Assembly: GCF_046630445.1 (NCBI RefSeq)
Contig: NC_092338.1
Coordinates: forward strand, 15,290,001 to 15,354,000
Direction of reading: 5' to 3'
DNA length: 64,000 nucleotides
Source: Rutidosis leptorrhynchoides
Taxonomy: Eukaryota; Streptophyta; Magnoliopsida; Asterales; Asteraceae
This document shows, in pieces, positions 10,801 through 27,672 of the stretch; positions within the stretch are counted from its first letter, which is position 1; the number at the start of each line of letters is the position of its first letter. A program made the position numbers and the translations under genes. Below the pieces are notes generated by a model. It did no database searches. It saw nothing but the letters and a program-made list of their open reading frames with translations, and was not told where the DNA came from.

Positions 10801-12540
10801 TAATCATTTCCTCTAAATCATTTTATCTGTTTTAAATTTCCTGAATAAACTATATAATCCGTATCTTTTTTTTTTAACCTGGCCCTATTTCCTTTCGGCC
10901 CAACAGTTACACGGTCCAACAATCATACCAGCCCAACAGCAGCTAAATAAAAAAATAATGCCGTCCCCCAGTTTCGAACCCGTGACCTCTAATTCCCCAA
11001 CACAACAACATAACCAATTACTTCAACCTGCCTTTCTGTTTTATTTCATACCGGAATTCTATTTATGCAACGTTTATGTCTGTCTTCTTTATCAAGATCA
11101 TAATCATAATTACATCATAACATAATCATCTTTACCTATTCATCGTCCTCATCATCGAGCTCAATTTATGATCATCATCATCTTTCATTAATATTTTAGC
11201 ATACCCTTCCGAATACCCTAACCTTTCTACGTATATCTACTAGTTAGCCACGCGTTAATCACACCCAAGGACAATTAATCAAACCCAAAATTAATTAAGG
11301 TCCACTAGTGTTTACCGAATTCAAGAGTATAGCCCAATTTATATCCCATGTACACGTCATGCCCAAAGATAGGAACAAGTCCTCGTTCGTTTAATACAAG
11401 TCAGGCCCATATCATGTAACTGTTTCATGGATTAGGAAGTAAATTAATAGCCACGACAGGAAACAGCCGTGGGGTCTTTGTTCCACTCATCATCGTTGTT
11501 TCATCATTTAAGTAAAATAGTCATCGAATCATCTTTATCATAAATACTTTGTGACTCACCTTTAACAATATTAGTCACCACCATATCTCGTTTCTTTTGC
11601 AGGTTCATAAAACTATTTACGAGCAGCAATCATCAAATGATAGCAGTAGCAACACGAAGTAGCAGTAGCAACTTGTGTAGTTTATTCGATTAGAAACAGT
11701 AGCGTATGCAGTAGCAGGTGCAGCGGTGTAACTATGATTAAAGGTGTGAAGTGGTGGCGATGAATTTTAGAGAGAGAGAAGGAGAGAGAAAGTGGCGGTC
11801 TAGGTCTATTTTGATTGGCGAAAACATTGCAAAGATCTGCAGGAATAATAGAGGGATAATTGGGGATTATGGTGTTCTTGTTGATAGGTGATGAATCACT
11901 GCAGAAGACAGTAGCACACAACCGTGATCAAACTGTAATTATTTTGGTGGGTCTTCGGTTTAAATAATCAGGAAAACAGAAGTTGGAATAACAACCCTAG
12001 TATCTATATTAAACGATAATATAGGCGAATATAGTGGTAACAGGTACCTAGTAGTGGATCACGATGGTGTGGGTTATGATGGTTGTTTCGATTGCTTGCA
12101 ACAGATATAATAATCGTGGTTCTGGTTTATAGGTTATAACTATGAAATAGAATTGTGGTGTTTGGTGATGGAAGGTTGTGGTTTTTGGTTGTTGCTCATT
12201 CGACCAAAACAGAAGAAAGAGATGCAGTAGTTATGGTGGTTGTGATGTTGTGTTCACGAAGGGAGTTGAAAGGAAGAAGGAAGTAAGAAGTAGAAATAGT
12301 GAATGAATTCTATGTATAAGTATATATCTATGATATAGGTAATCAAGGTTGTATAAAGGTAAATAAATATAGATTGTGATAGAAGACTGTGATCGATAAC
12401 AAAAAGGTGGACTAGTGGGAGTAAGAAACAAAAAACAAAACACTCACTTTACTCCATGTGAATGATACAGTTAGATTTGTGTGTTGCAATTGAAAGCAAC
12501 CAAGCACAGTGATGATGGAGATGGGTCTCACAAATATCTC

Positions 12541-12668
<128 letters not shown>

Positions 12669-13369
12669 CGTGATGTCTAGATCAATTAAAAAGCAAAAAA
12701 AAATAAATGTGACATTAAGAAAAAAAAATATAACATAAAAAAAAAACTAAGAATCTTAAAGTTTTGATGAAATGATACGTAATGGATTGGGTCCAGTCTT
12801 TACAACATTTATTTTATTTGTTGCCACTTTTAGTTTGTGGGTGTTTGTTAATTGGTGATTTTGTTTGTTTTCTATTAGTAGTAGTAAGTAGATGAGGCGA
12901 TGATTGGTTTGGTGTTCACTTCAAGAAACAGGAACTAAAATAGTAACGGAGATGGTTGTTTAGAGTTGTTAGATGAGTAATAGAAGTTGTTTTGGTTTAT
13001 ACTTGAGTTAGAAATGCAGTAATAATAATTGAATGAAACGAGTTGAGGTTTATTATGAAGGGACGCACGAATCATTCATATCACATATATATATCAATTA
13101 ACTTTATTATTATTAAATTCTAATTCTATCAATTAATAACTTATTAATATATATTTTTATTTATTTATTTATTTATATTTACTTAGTTATATATATACCA
13201 ATCTATTTACAATTAATGGTTCGTGAATCGTCGAGAATGGTCGAAGGTCAATTGATTATATGAATCAGTTCAAAAATTTTGAGACTCAACTTTACAGACT
13301 TTGCTTATCGTGTCGAAATCATATAAAGATTAAGTTTAAATTTAGTCGGAAATTCCCGGGTCGTCACAG

Positions 13370-13385
13370 CACCTACCCGTTAAAG
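13370..13385 (-). promoter_or_regulatory. Element A polypurine tract at 3' LTR
   Basis: The minus strand reads CTTTAACGGGTAGGTG immediately before the 3' LTR. It is preceded by TTTCGGGACGAAATTTC, a sequence that ends integrase genes of Tekay-type Ty3/Gypsy elements, kept here without the gene. This motif primes plus-strand DNA synthesis. Confidence 0.75.
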
Positions 13386-13768
13386 AAATTTCGTCCCGAA
13401 ATTTGATCGAGGTCGTCATGGCTAACAATAAAAATGTTTTCATGACGAGTATGTGTTGATAAATAGAGTTTTATCATTATTGATTAATATAGATAAAACG
13501 ATTCGATTACTTTAAGAGCACGAATGAAGCTATCACAAAATAGTGAAAAGCTTCGTCCTAACTTTTGACGTAGTCACGATTGAATTTAGGAAAATAAGGT
13601 TCGTCTTAACTTTTGACATTATCTTGGTTGAATTCCGGAATTCAAGGGATTTAAGAAATTCTAAGAAATCTAAAAGATCTGATTCTTCGGATTTTTTTTT
13701 TTTGGAAATTAAGATCTCTTTAATTAAATGCGATCATCTGTCTCGATTGTTCTGTCGGATGTTTCTAT

Positions 13769-14023
13769 TATAAATTAAGCTCTTCCGTTCCATTATTCTC
13801 AACATTCATATACTTTCTTTCTTAGTTCATACATCCAAAAGATTTGTGATAATGCTTAATCCAGTTCTAATCCTTGTCCTCACCTTACTATCGTAGCAAT
13901 CATTCTCCTTTTCCAACTTCCACCAGAAGAATCTGCTTATTTCTACTTTTACCTTTTGGGGAATACTATTCTTAATTCTACCGTGTCTTTATATTACTAT
14001 TCGTATTAATATCCACGGTTTGA
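13769..14023 (+). pseudogene. Broken antisense two-helix membrane-peptide frame (A copy)
   Basis: A plus-strand, antisense homologue of the intact B gene at 35470-35643. TATAAAT is kept at 13769-13775, with a pyrimidine-rich leader (TTTCTTTCTTAG) and ATG at 13852. A one-base deletion near 13890 (CTCACC where B has CTCATCC) shifts the frame, a TAG follows, and more indels occur around 13955-13970. The nucleotide match to B is otherwise high. The position, about 480 bp inside the 3' LTR, is the same as in B. It is non-coding in this copy. Confidence 0.6.
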
Positions 14024-14029
14024 AATCTC

Positions 14030-14585
14030 CGTGTTGTCATTGAGCTTTATATTTTCTCTAATATTTTGGAGTACTTGTTTCCGTCTTCTATAATTATTGT
14101 CATTCACAGTTAATGCTCTCTCTGATTTGCTGCGATTTATACCCCTTTTCTATTTCGGAGCTTCATGCTTTTGTTTTCTTTTTGCAAGTAACGGTCCAGA
14201 ATTCATAGGTATGGAGTTTCGAATGAGCTTAATGTTCTAAACAAGGAAGAACGTAATAGCATGATTTGATTTGTCAAATTACCAGATTCACTGAGAATAG
14301 AACTATTAAGAATATATTTTCTTGATATGTTCAGAAGTTAATCAGAATGAAAGAGTTATGTAACATGACACATGATGACGTTATAATCTGTGAATCATCA
14401 TGTTCCATTTAGAAACTCAGCATGACTTACTGTAATATAATCACGTTGATCAAGTGTCATTATATTATACTAACTCATGCATCAGTTCCCAACATTACTT
14501 CAATAGCATTCATATCTTAAGCTCGAAAGTTTACAGAATATAGAAACTAACAGTTTCTATATGATGTAACACTGATAGCACGAAG
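14030..14585. other. Element A interior without supported gene
   Basis: Aligns with B 35644-36135 (for example TAATATAATCACGTTGATCA at about 14431). No conserved frame detected on either strand. Confidence 0.4.
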
Positions 14586-14589
14586 AGAT

Positions 14590-15210
14590 TAATGATTTTA
14601 GATAATAATAGTTATAAAAATATCTTCAGAAATATGGAGGATATTTATAAAGAAAGATACGATGATATCTTCGAATTTCTAAGATCAGAGGATGATAGAA
14701 ACTATTGTCTGCAATGGTTTAGAGTAACGAGCAAGATATTCGCTAAAGACTTCAGCAGACATTGAATCATTTAGATTCTTTAAAGTCAAACTTATTCTTT
14801 GTGATTTGTCCACGGCTTTCTTCATAGTTTCGCATAATCTGCTTTTCGGTACAAAATTTTCTCTTGAATGTTTCCAATATAATGATACACATGAAGCACG
14901 AAGAGGTATATAATTTCGGACGAGATTATTTATGAAAATATCCTCAGAAATATCGAAGATATTGATGATGATATTTTGGAATTTCTAAGTTCGATGGTTG
15001 ATGGAGAAAGATTTTCCGCAAGATTTTAACATGACTTCGGAGCAAGATATTCTCTAAGGATTTCAACGGATCCAGAATTATCTGAATTCTTTGAATATAG
15101 GGTATGGTTCTTGTATTTGTCCTTGGTCTCCTTCATGGTTGACTCTATCCGTTTTTCAGTTCCAACATTTCTGAGCCTTTCCAACATATTATTCTTTATC
15201 ATCAAACTTC
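14590..15210 (-). repeat. Duplicated ~300-bp module in A interior
   Basis: Two diverged direct copies (about 14590-14880 and 14930-15210) share TATTTATxAAxAAxATATC, AGxAAGATATTC and a translated minus-strand match: ETMKKAVDK...SEYLA in copy 1 against STMKETKDK...REYLA in copy 2. Element B carries both copies (about 36140-36430, 36470-36750). Copy 1 has no start codon in phase with the whole match in A and a stop in B. Confidence 0.6.
15026..15202 (-). CDS. Conserved 58-codon ORF of element A, unknown function
   Basis: An intact minus-strand ORF of 58 aa with ATG at 15202 and TAA at 15026-15028. It is lysine/serine-rich and hydrophilic, with no signal peptide or membrane segment. The middle and C-terminal part (MKETKDKYK, then GSVEI-REYLAPKSC) is nearly the same as in the 59-codon ORF of B (36570-36749). 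The N-termini differ more and by one codon, so the length difference keeps the frame. It lies in the element-sense strand between the internal and terminal polypurine motifs. I do not recognise the family. It could be a remnant of a longer protein, since an upstream diverged copy exists in the same strand. Confidence 0.45.
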   Translation of the reverse strand: MIKNNMLERLRNVGTEKRIESTMKETKDKYKNHTLYSKNSDNSGSVEILREYLAPKSC

Positions 15211-15623
15211 CGACGACTAAGGTCGTTTACGGTTGCCTACAGTTTCTGCTGCTTCATTCAGCTTTTTCAAAGTTCAATGTATTGATTCGTAAGCTGGGTG
15301 CCTTTTCAAAATTTCAGAATGAAAGATCATACTTCTAAGAGATAAATGTTATATGAATACATATAACTGTTGATGTAGATATGCTGTGAGTTTTCAAAGT
15401 ACTGATAGCTGATTCCCAGTAATTGGTATGGCAGTTCTCGTTACAAGATACGGATGAGTATATGATAGGGTTTCAATGAATAATTATAATGATTTGTCAG
15501 AGAGATCTAAGCCAAGAAGCAACGAGGTTGCTGGTACGTCTGCTGGTAATATGGTGGAATATAAAAGAATTCTCCGGTATAAAAAGGGTAATCGTATATA
15601 TATATCAGGATTATAGTAAGGCT

Positions 15624-15710
15624 ACTTCGAATGAAAAGTCGAAGTTGACTTGCTGGAGCTGTGACAAAATTGGCTACTTTGAAAAGGGATCGCAAAGTTA
15701 TTTTTGCTAA
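15624..15710 (+). pseudogene. Antisense zinc-knuckle-like fragment
   Basis: The plus strand (opposite to element A) encodes KSKLTCWSCDKIGYFEKGSQ, which resembles a retroviral CCHC knuckle (C-X2-C-X4-H-X4-C) but with Tyr for His and Ser for the last Cys. Element B has the same fragment at about 36962-37040 with a stop after KIG. Likely a captured gag scrap, not functional as a zinc site. Confidence 0.4.
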
Positions 15711-16164
15711 TATATGCCAAAGGATCTGACGCGGCTACGTGTTAAGCGTTGACTCAGTTTCCGAGAGTTTTCGGGTGCATAACTATACACATCAATCTTT
15801 CTTTCTGTAGATGAAGTGTGGTCGGTTCATCCTCTCGGTTAAGATGTTTTCAAGAATCATGAAAGGTTTGAACGCAGATTGTAGTCGTCAAGATACAAAT
15901 GAGGTTTAAGATGAAGTCAAGTGGCAACTTGAGGAAATATTTAACTGTAGAAGATGAAATTTATTTACAATCTTTTGAGTCGAAAAGTGTTGTATTTAAT
16001 ATTTCCTACTCTTTTAATAATTTTTAATTGTCCATAATAGTAGTCCAATAGTTCAATAGCTCCACCAAAACTAGTATATTTTAAGGAAATAGTCATATAG
16101 TAACAGTTAGCTAGGGACATTTAACATAGTTTTAAAGTTTTACGTAGTTAATTAATTGGTTACT

Positions 16165-16410
16165 AATATGTTTTATTTTGTTCATTATTTTCTTCATTAT
16201 GCCACTTGTAAAATCTTGACTTGGGTTTTGATCGACAGAAACTCGTATGTGAAATTTTATTGGAATGAAAATGGTTATTCTTTGGTGAACAGATATGTAT
16301 ATCGGTGGAGTAAGTAGGATAGTAAATGACTGTTGAATCAGATTCGAAGAATGTACATTGTAACTCATTAATGTGAAATCTAAATATTCCTCGAGTATTA
16401 CCTACCCGTT
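16165..16410 (-). pseudogene. Open frame following the internal polypurine motif (A)
   Basis: From the internal polypurine motif the minus strand is open for about 80 codons to a TAG near 16165. Protein-level matches to B (38085-37855) include FFESDSTVI-YP-Y, SPKNN-FHSN and KWHNEE. B needs a one-base shift. No ATG is in phase. An overlapping ATG-started frame (16132-16368) also has a B counterpart but is less conserved. Confidence 0.35.
16399..16410 (-). promoter_or_regulatory. Internal polypurine motif of element A
   Basis: The minus strand reads AACGGGTAGGTA, the same 12-mer family that precedes the 3' LTR. B (38074-38085) and C (60310-60321, sense strand) have it inside the element too, with alignable sequence after it. 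By analogy it could act as a second plus-strand primer. Confidence 0.5.
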
Positions 16411-16653
16411 AAAATATTTTCACCATTAACAATTTGTACAAGAGAATTATTAATTACATTTTTTTTATTTATGAAAACATATATACATATATATTTTCTT
16501 CAAATGTAATCATGGATTTAATGAGTTAATATGATATTAAACTCATTTGATTTACGGCTAGAACTAGAGTACTTAATCTCTAAAACATTAGAGATTACAT
16601 AATCACCATGAAGGACGAAGATAGTTTATGTAGAACGATTCGTAGAACGATGA

Positions 16654-17292
16654 TCATGCTTGAGGTATAGATTGCGAGGTTGAGACGTGTGATGATGTTG
16701 TTGTTGTTGGTACTGGTTATGCTGCTGGTGCTGCTGATGGTGGTATTGTTGTTATCGGTGCTACAAGTGTTGTTGGTGCTGAGGTTGATGATGATGTTGG
16801 TGCAGTAAGTATAGCTTGTAATTCACGCACCATTCTTGTCAGAGTTTATATCCTACCCTCTATCATTTCTATCCATCCACTCATCTGATTCGATAGATCT
16901 TGATTATAAATTCGAAGTTCCCTAACTTCTTCTAATATTCCCTTTCGATTGGTATTCAGAAGTAGAGGTTGAATATTTTTTGAGATTGCAGTAACGCGAC
17001 CTTCGAGGTGGAAAACTTTAGCAAGAAGGGTGAATACAGTGTTGCGCATAGGTTCACCGGTGAGTACATTGTTTTCTCCGATGTTAGGAGGTAAGTTTGG
17101 TTCACGGTAGGGCTCGCCTTCTTCATTTCTCCATCGAGTGAGTAAGTCTCGGACCCACCCCCATCTCCTCCAGAAAGAAAAATAACCAAATGGTTGAGGC
17201 ACTTCTGGTTCATTGACTTCGGAGTCTGCTTCAATATACATCTTGAAATCGCTTCCGGAACTAATGGAATCTAAGCTAAGTGTATGATCCAT
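16654..17292 (-). CDS. 5'-slot ORF of element A (gag position, not gag-like)
   Basis: ATG at 17292, about 390 nt after the PBS. Codons 1-148 are open to a TAA at 16846-16848. The same frame then continues through a Pro/Thr/Ala-rich tail, with a second stop, to TGA at 16654-16656, where SHVSTSQSIP matches the end of the B copy. The N-terminus is acidic, the middle has WxxVRDLLxRWRNEEGE and TGEPMRNTVF, and the 95-148 region is likely coiled coil (ILEEVRELR). Gag capsid signatures and a zinc knuckle are absent. B has an alignable frame with three stops (38323-38859). Function is unknown; the position between PBS and internal polypurine motif suggests an element-specific accessory protein. Confidence 0.5.
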
Positions 17293-17680
17293 CTCTCACG
17301 ATCAGTTAAAGGGTTTTGATATGAAATGATTTTCGAATATCGAATGATATTCTAATTATATAGAATATCTAATATAGTACATAAGATCCCGTAGATTACG
17401 GAGGAAATTAAGGAAACATGTCAGATAAAGTCTACAGTAACAGATACGCAAAGATATGAATTTTGTCTATACACTATTCATGCAGTCAATGCAGTAAAAT
17501 GTATCTAGACTAAGAATAATGAGCAGGTAATTTCCTAAGGATGATAAGCAGATGATTTCTGACAAAAACGATAAGCAAAACTTTTGACATGCAGACACGG
17601 TCGAAGTCCAGACTCATTAATGCATCCTAACGACTTATCAGTTAGACACACTAATGCAGACCCGGTTCACTAAGACCACC

Positions 17681-17693
17681 GCTCTGATACCAA
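17681..17693 (-). promoter_or_regulatory. Element A primer-binding site
   Basis: The minus strand reads TTGGTATCAGAGC one base after the 5' LTR edge. This is the standard initiator-Met tRNA site of plant LTR retrotransposons and fixes the element as minus. Confidence 0.9.
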
Positions 17694-17694
17694 C

Positions 17695-24145
<6,451 letters not shown>

Positions 24146-24150
24146 GTTTC

Positions 24151-24950
24151 ATCGGCATATTGAAGGTGTGTGACTTGAACTCTATCATTACCCACTTCAA
24201 TGCCTTTGAATAGGTTTTTTCCGGATGCGGCTTTAATAAAAATATTTAGTCCCTCCGCGGCCAAAATAAACAATAATGGAGAAAGTGGATCTCCTTGACG
24301 AACCCCCCTACCAAGTTGGAATTCGTTAGTCGGGGACCCGTTTACTAGAATAGAGATGGATGCTGATTCTAAACATGAGAGGATCCATTTTCTCCACTTG
24401 TTCCCGAACCCCATACAATTCATCACGTCCTCTAAAAACTTCCAATTGAGGCAATCGAACGCCTTCTCAAAATCAACTTTAAAGAGAATGCCTTTTTAAT
24501 TTTTAGACTTCAAATAATCAATACATTCGTTAACAATTAAAGCACCGTCTAATATGAAACCTCCTTTCAAAAAGGCACTTTGTTCGCAACCGACAAGCCA
24601 AGGAAGCACTTTTCTCAACCGATTCGATAGAATTTTTGAAATTATCTTATAATAACTTCCAATTAGACTAACCGGTCGAAAATCACCTAGGTTATCCGGG
24701 TCCAGTTGTTTTGGAACTAATGTTACAAAGGAAGCGTTTCACCCTCGTGATATTTCTGATTTTTCCCAAAACCAATTAATCGCATCTACAAGGTCACATT
24801 TAATCAAATCCCAATATTTTTTAAAAAACCGCAAATTAAATCCGTCGGGCCCCGGGGCTTTCAAACTACCACATTCAAACACCACATCTTTGATCTCTCT
24901 TTCGCCTAATGGAACTTCCAAAGAGTCTGATTCCTCCCTCGAAAGTGATG
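24151..24950 (-). pseudogene. LINE reverse transcriptase, N-terminal and central part
   Basis: Minus strand. At 24739-24921 is LKAPGPDGFNLRFFKKYW, then a frame break, DFRPVSLIGSYYKIISKIL at about 24600-24690, and at 24082-24426 GVRQGDPLSPLLFILAAEGL followed by QYADE at the insertion edge. These are RT motifs of plant L1-type ORF2. The catalytic box reads YADE rather than YADD, and element A inserted just after it. Stops (for example TAA near 24499) make it inactive. The RT continues at 9118. Confidence 0.85.
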
Positions 24951-24955
24951 GAATC

Positions 24956-26221
24956 TTAATTCTTCCATGCTTGGCCGATCAATATTCGGTTCCTCAAAAC
25001 TTTTTTGTAGTGCTCGAAAATCGTACTTTTTATATCATGTGGCGAGTCATTCCATATACCATTGATGTTTAGACCACGTATGTTGCACTTGTTGTTGTTT
25101 CTTTTAATGATCGAGTGAAAGTAACGGGTGTTTTCATCATCTTCTAGAATCCATTTGACGCGAGCCTTTTGTTTAAGCATTTCCCGTTTAACATTCTCAT
25201 TTTCTAACCATAACTTCCTAGATCCTTTCCAATGGTTCCTTTCATCTTCGTCAAGCATTGTAGATTCTGCCTTAAGCTCAAGTTGTAGACTCATGTTTTT
25301 AAGTAATTCAATTTCACCTTCAATATTATTATACTTACTCTTACTCCATTCACGAAGAGCATCCTTTACATTCTTGAGTTTATTACGAAACACACAATAT
25401 TTCCTAGCTATAGTTGGAACCGTTTTACCCCATGCTTCCTCGATTATTTTATCAACATCTTTCTCATCAAACCAAACATCAAAAACTTTAAATGGTTTTG
25501 GCCCAAAATATCTTTCTTCATCTTTGATAACAATAGGGCAATGGTCTGAATTTTCCCTATCTAGTGCAAGCGTAGTGAGATCATTCCAAAGAGAGTAGAA
25601 TTTTTCGTTAACAAGGAAACGATCTAACTTACTAAACTTTATCCCATCATCGCTAACCCGTGTAAAGTTTCTACCCCCTAATGGTATCTCCATCAAGCTT
25701 GTGTTGTCAATAAAATCATTGAACCAATTAGCCCTATACTCGTTAAAATCACAGTTAAATCTTTCAACAGGGTCTCTAACTTCGTTAAAATCACCTCCTA
25801 TAATTAATGCCTCATTACACCCTAATATATATCTAGATAATTCGGCCCAAAGTTTCTGTTTTTGGCCATCTTTGTGAGGCCCATGTATGTTTAGAATGTT
25901 TACAGTTTCCCCAGAATCTCTCCATACCCCATTGACCCCAATAACACAGTCGAAAGACATTATCTCCTTTGCTTCGAAGGAGTTTTTGTCCCAAACAATT
26001 AATTGGCCCCCTTTTTTACCCACCTTTTCCTTCTGAATGAAATCACAGTTGTTGGAACCCCATAACTTAAAAACCCAATTGTAATTGACCTGATTGAGTT
26101 TTGTTTCTTGCAGCAAAATACATGAAGGTTTTTCTTTTAGAATCAAATTTCTCAACCACCCAAATTTACTTTTCTTGTTACCAATCGCAAAACCCCTTAT
26201 GTTCAGAGATATTATCTTCAT
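24956..26221 (-). CDS. LINE ORF2 apurinic-type endonuclease domain (open 421 codons)
   Basis: ATG at 26221. The open frame keeps the endonuclease motifs of non-LTR elements in order: LNIRG (residues about 6-10), LLQETK (36-41), VNILNIHGPH (107-116), IIGGDFNEV (139-147), KLDRFLVN (197-204) and ENSDHCPIV (221-229). The enzyme nicks target DNA to start target-primed reverse transcription. The linker after residue 250 is Lys/Glu-rich, as usual before the RT. The frame runs into a short non-LINE-like C-terminus at a frameshift near 24960-24980, and the RT follows in another frame. It is the best-preserved gene of this LINE, but the element as a whole is dead. Confidence 0.85.
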   Translation of the reverse strand: MKIISLNIRGFAIGNKKSKFGWLRNLILKEKPSCILLQETKLNQVNYNWVFKLWGSNNCDFIQKEKVGKKGGQLIVWDKNSFEAKEIMSFDCVIGVNGVWRDSGETVNILNIHGPHKDGQKQKLWAELSRYILGCNEALIIGGDFNEVRDPVERFNCDFNEYRANWFNDFIDNTSLMEIPLGGRNFTRVSDDGIKFSKLDRFLVNEKFYSLWNDLTTLALDRENSDHCPIVIKDEERYFGPKPFKVFDVWFDEKDVDKIIEEAWGKTVPTIARKYCVFRNKLKNVKDALREWSKSKYNNIEGEIELLKNMSLQLELKAESTMLDEDERNHWKGSRKLWLENENVKREMLKQKARVKWILEDDENTRYFHSIIKRNNNKCNIRGLNINGIWNDSPHDIKSTIFEHYKKVLRNRILIGQAWKN

Positions 26222-26263
26222 TAATAAACAATAAGAAAATGATAAGAGTTGGATTACAACTTA

Positions 26264-27672
26264 CTATTGAGTGATCTTTTCCCTCCATTTGAGACCAAGC
26301 TTGTTGCCATACTCTCTCACTTCAGTTGTGTGTAATGACTCCTTTGACTGGGAATGATTGTTTCTACTATTCGAGATAGATGTTTGAGTATCATTTGAAC
26401 GAGATCTGTTTGCACATGTCGAACACTTGGACTTTAGAGGTTGATCATCAGGCCTGACTTTCCTTGCAGAATTTTTCTCGTTCAACATTCTGGAAGTTGA
26501 TTTCCACTTACGTATATTGGGCCAACAACAATTTTTCTTTGAGTTTTCTGCGTTACTCAAGTCCTTCGTCTTTTTCTTCTTAGCATCAACACGTCTTTTT
26601 TTCTGTTTTGGAATTTCTTCGACGCCTTTGATCTCAGTCCCATTAATTTTTGACACATTGTTATTGGTACTATTGGATGTTGGGCTTGTATTTTCCTTCA
26701 GATTGGTTTTACTAGAGCCCACTACATTATGATTGAGGATTTGGATATTTGGGCTTAGTGGGCTACTGTTGCCAACAGGCCCATTCGGTTCAGCAACAGA
26801 ATCATCAACTTTTGTATGACTTGTTATGCTTATGGAGCCTTCACCTTGATTATAATTCACATTTGAATTTATTGGCGTGCGCATAGGATTCGCATTTGAA
26901 TTGATTGGCGTGTTTATGGAGACCCCACCTTGATTATAATTCTCATTTGTATGACTTGTTGTGCTTTTGTATGAATTGTTGAGTTTTCGTTTAGGTTCAG
27001 TAACAAAATCATGAGCTTTTGTATTATTTGTAGTGCTTATGGAGCCCACACCTTGATAATAATTCTCATTTGAATTGATTGGCATGCGCATGGGAGAATT
27101 TGGGTAATGATTATAGTTGTTACAATTATGGTTTTTGGGACCCATGTTGATATTCCCCACGCCTACACAGCCCGATTCTCCATCTTCCACATTTAATTTT
27201 TCCAGGCATCTACAATCACCGGAACCGTAGTTGACTGCCGAAATAGAATCCTCATTGTTTGAATATTGTTTTTTCTCAACATCATCTATCTTTTTGGATT
27301 CAACTTGCTCTTCTTTTTCTATTTCATAATCACTAATACAATAATCATCATCTGAGTTGCCATACGTATCATCAATGAATTCGTCATTCGCACAATCAAA
27401 TTCAGATTTGGAATCTTCATTAGGATTATGACCATTATTATCATCTAGACCATTATCATTAAGATTGTCTTCATTGCTTTCTTCAATTATTTTCAATTGG
27501 ACTTTTCTATTAGAATCCTCCTTCACTTTGACTTGAATTTGAATACCATTGAAACCTACATCAATCTTAGTCCATCCATCAATATGTTCCATATTATTTG
27601 TTAACAGCAAAACACTACCATGGTCCAAGTTTTGATCTCCTTCTTCGATGTCACTGATAATGCTAAAAACGA
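26264..27672 (-). pseudogene. LINE ORF1, 5'-truncated by an Athila LTR
   Basis: The minus-strand frame is open for about 470 codons upstream of ORF2, with 42 nt between them. The first LINE-derived residues (SDIEEGDQNLDHGSVLL, then IDVGFNGIQIQVKV) resemble the end of the DUF4283/RRM-like part of plant LINE ORF1. The rest is acidic, then Asn/Ser-rich with repeated PINSNxNYNQGxGSIS-type units, then a basic segment (KQKKRRVDAKKKK) and a Cys pair (CSTCANRSRS). The RNA-binding N-terminus is missing. The open frame extends to an ATG at 27802, but those first ~43 codons come from antisense Athila LTR sequence. Confidence 0.7.

Noticed and set aside
10488..10803. Overlapping open frames on both strands rich in Ile, Val and Asn (also 18897-19381)
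   Set aside because: They lie in TAA/ATT-rich LTR DNA, overlap on both strands and are copied with the LTR.
25128..25598. Plus-strand 156-codon Ser-rich ORF
   Set aside because: Exact antisense of the LINE endonuclease frame, which has all catalytic motifs.
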